A DNA stretch of 64,000 nucleotides from Dolomedes plantarius. Lineage: Eukaryota > Arthropoda > Arachnida > Araneae > Dolomedidae. A model generated the notes under the pieces. The model made no database searches and was not told the origin of the DNA. It saw only the letters and a program-made list of their open reading frames with translations. The DNA lies in contig OU015497.1 in NCBI GenBank assembly GCA_907164885.2, positions 68,207,214 through 68,271,213 of the forward strand. The letters are read 5' to 3'. How positions within the stretch are numbered: position 1 is the stretch's first letter; each line of letters opens with the position of its first letter. This document shows positions 63,690-64,000 of this stretch, piece by piece. Position numbers and translations under genes: made by a program.

Positions 63690-64000
63690 TTACCCAAACT
63701 TCATGTAAAGCTATTTCTTTTCACTCGTTGAAATTGATGGTTTGTGACCTTTTCCGGGACAATCTAAAGGAGAGGCTTCGAGAAAGCAACCTATCTAAAA
63801 GATGTTATAACATTATCCTCAATATCCCTGATCAGCCCAGGACCAAAGTGGTGGCATTTTTCACGCTTTTGACAGGACATGACTGTCTAGCCAAACATCT
63901 TTTCCGATTAGGAATAATTGAAAGTCCCAAATGCAAGCTCTGCAATCTGGGGGAAGACATGGACTTATCTCACCATCTCAACTGTCCTGCGCTCGTTTCG
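63690..64000 (+). CDS. Non-LTR retrotransposon C-terminal fragment
   Basis: The frame is open from about 63690 to the last base of the window and has no start or stop. It reads LRESNLSKRCYNIILNIPDQ, then VAFFTLLTGHDCLAKHLFRL and GIIESPKCKLCNLGEDMDLS with HHLNCPAL. The LLTGHDCLAKHL--LGI block and the C-x2-C...H-x4-C arrangement are the usual C-terminal region after the RNase H part of LINE ORF2. The upstream part was displaced or lost at the MITE. Whether the rest is intact beyond the window cannot be seen. Confidence 0.75.

Overview
The window looks like intergenic or intronic DNA from an arthropod nuclear genome. It is very AT-rich, has long (AT)n microsatellites, and is packed with Tc1/mariner, hAT, pogo-like, Penelope-like and non-LTR relics of the kind seen in arthropods. 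A chelicerate (spider) is my best guess, but this is inference. I see no convincing complete host gene, no bacterial-style operons, no rRNA and no CRISPR array. Nearly all recognisable coding sequence belongs to mobile elements, and most of it is broken.

Layout. 276-8100 is a large foldback-type element. It has 1.0-1.3 kb inverted arms built from 146-bp tandem units and an exact 9-bp target duplication (267-275 / 8101-8109). It carries a gene for a ubiquitin-specific-protease-like protein (5811-6665) and is itself invaded by a hAT element (1506-4304, exact 8-bp duplication, with more relics inside) and a minus-strand Tc1 copy (4514-5812). 8241-8531 is the N-terminal part of a mariner-type transposase. 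8546-11568 is a terminal-inverted-repeat (TIR) element flanked by TTA whose gene is split by two Trp-to-stop changes. 11721-12840 is a Jockey-like LINE relic lacking its catalytic core. 13.6-17.6 kb holds three mariner relics and a tRNA-like SINE trace.

19.2-28.7 kb holds an inverted-repeat-bracketed 1-kb segment, two Tc1 copies of the same family as the one at 4.5 kb, a pogo-like MITE, and a second pogo-like element (26823-28713) carrying a nearly complete Tc1 element. 30397-31085 and 39763-40482 are two opposite-strand copies of a Helitron-like non-autonomous element. 34895-37543 is a TIR element with an almost intact gene of about 630 codons. 41-42.5 kb is a decayed satellite and 48.1-48.6 kb a second small array. 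45.2-46.2 kb is a mariner pseudogene. 51.1-52.8 kb is a Penelope-like retroelement relic with two tandem hairpins downstream. 53.4-55.3 kb has another Tc1 element and a long-TIR mariner derivative. 57.1-58.3 kb is a 152-bp satellite with a 25-bp palindrome in the best units. 59335-61936 is a TIR element with a decayed gene from a multicopy animal family. 63.4-64.0 kb is a palindromic MITE followed by the C-terminal end of a LINE that runs off the window.

The genes do not form a pathway. Their relationship is one of insertion order, with several nested cases fixed by exact target-site duplications. The most interesting object is the foldback element with a protease gene. The unclassified transposon genes at 9.7, 35.3 and 60 kb come next.
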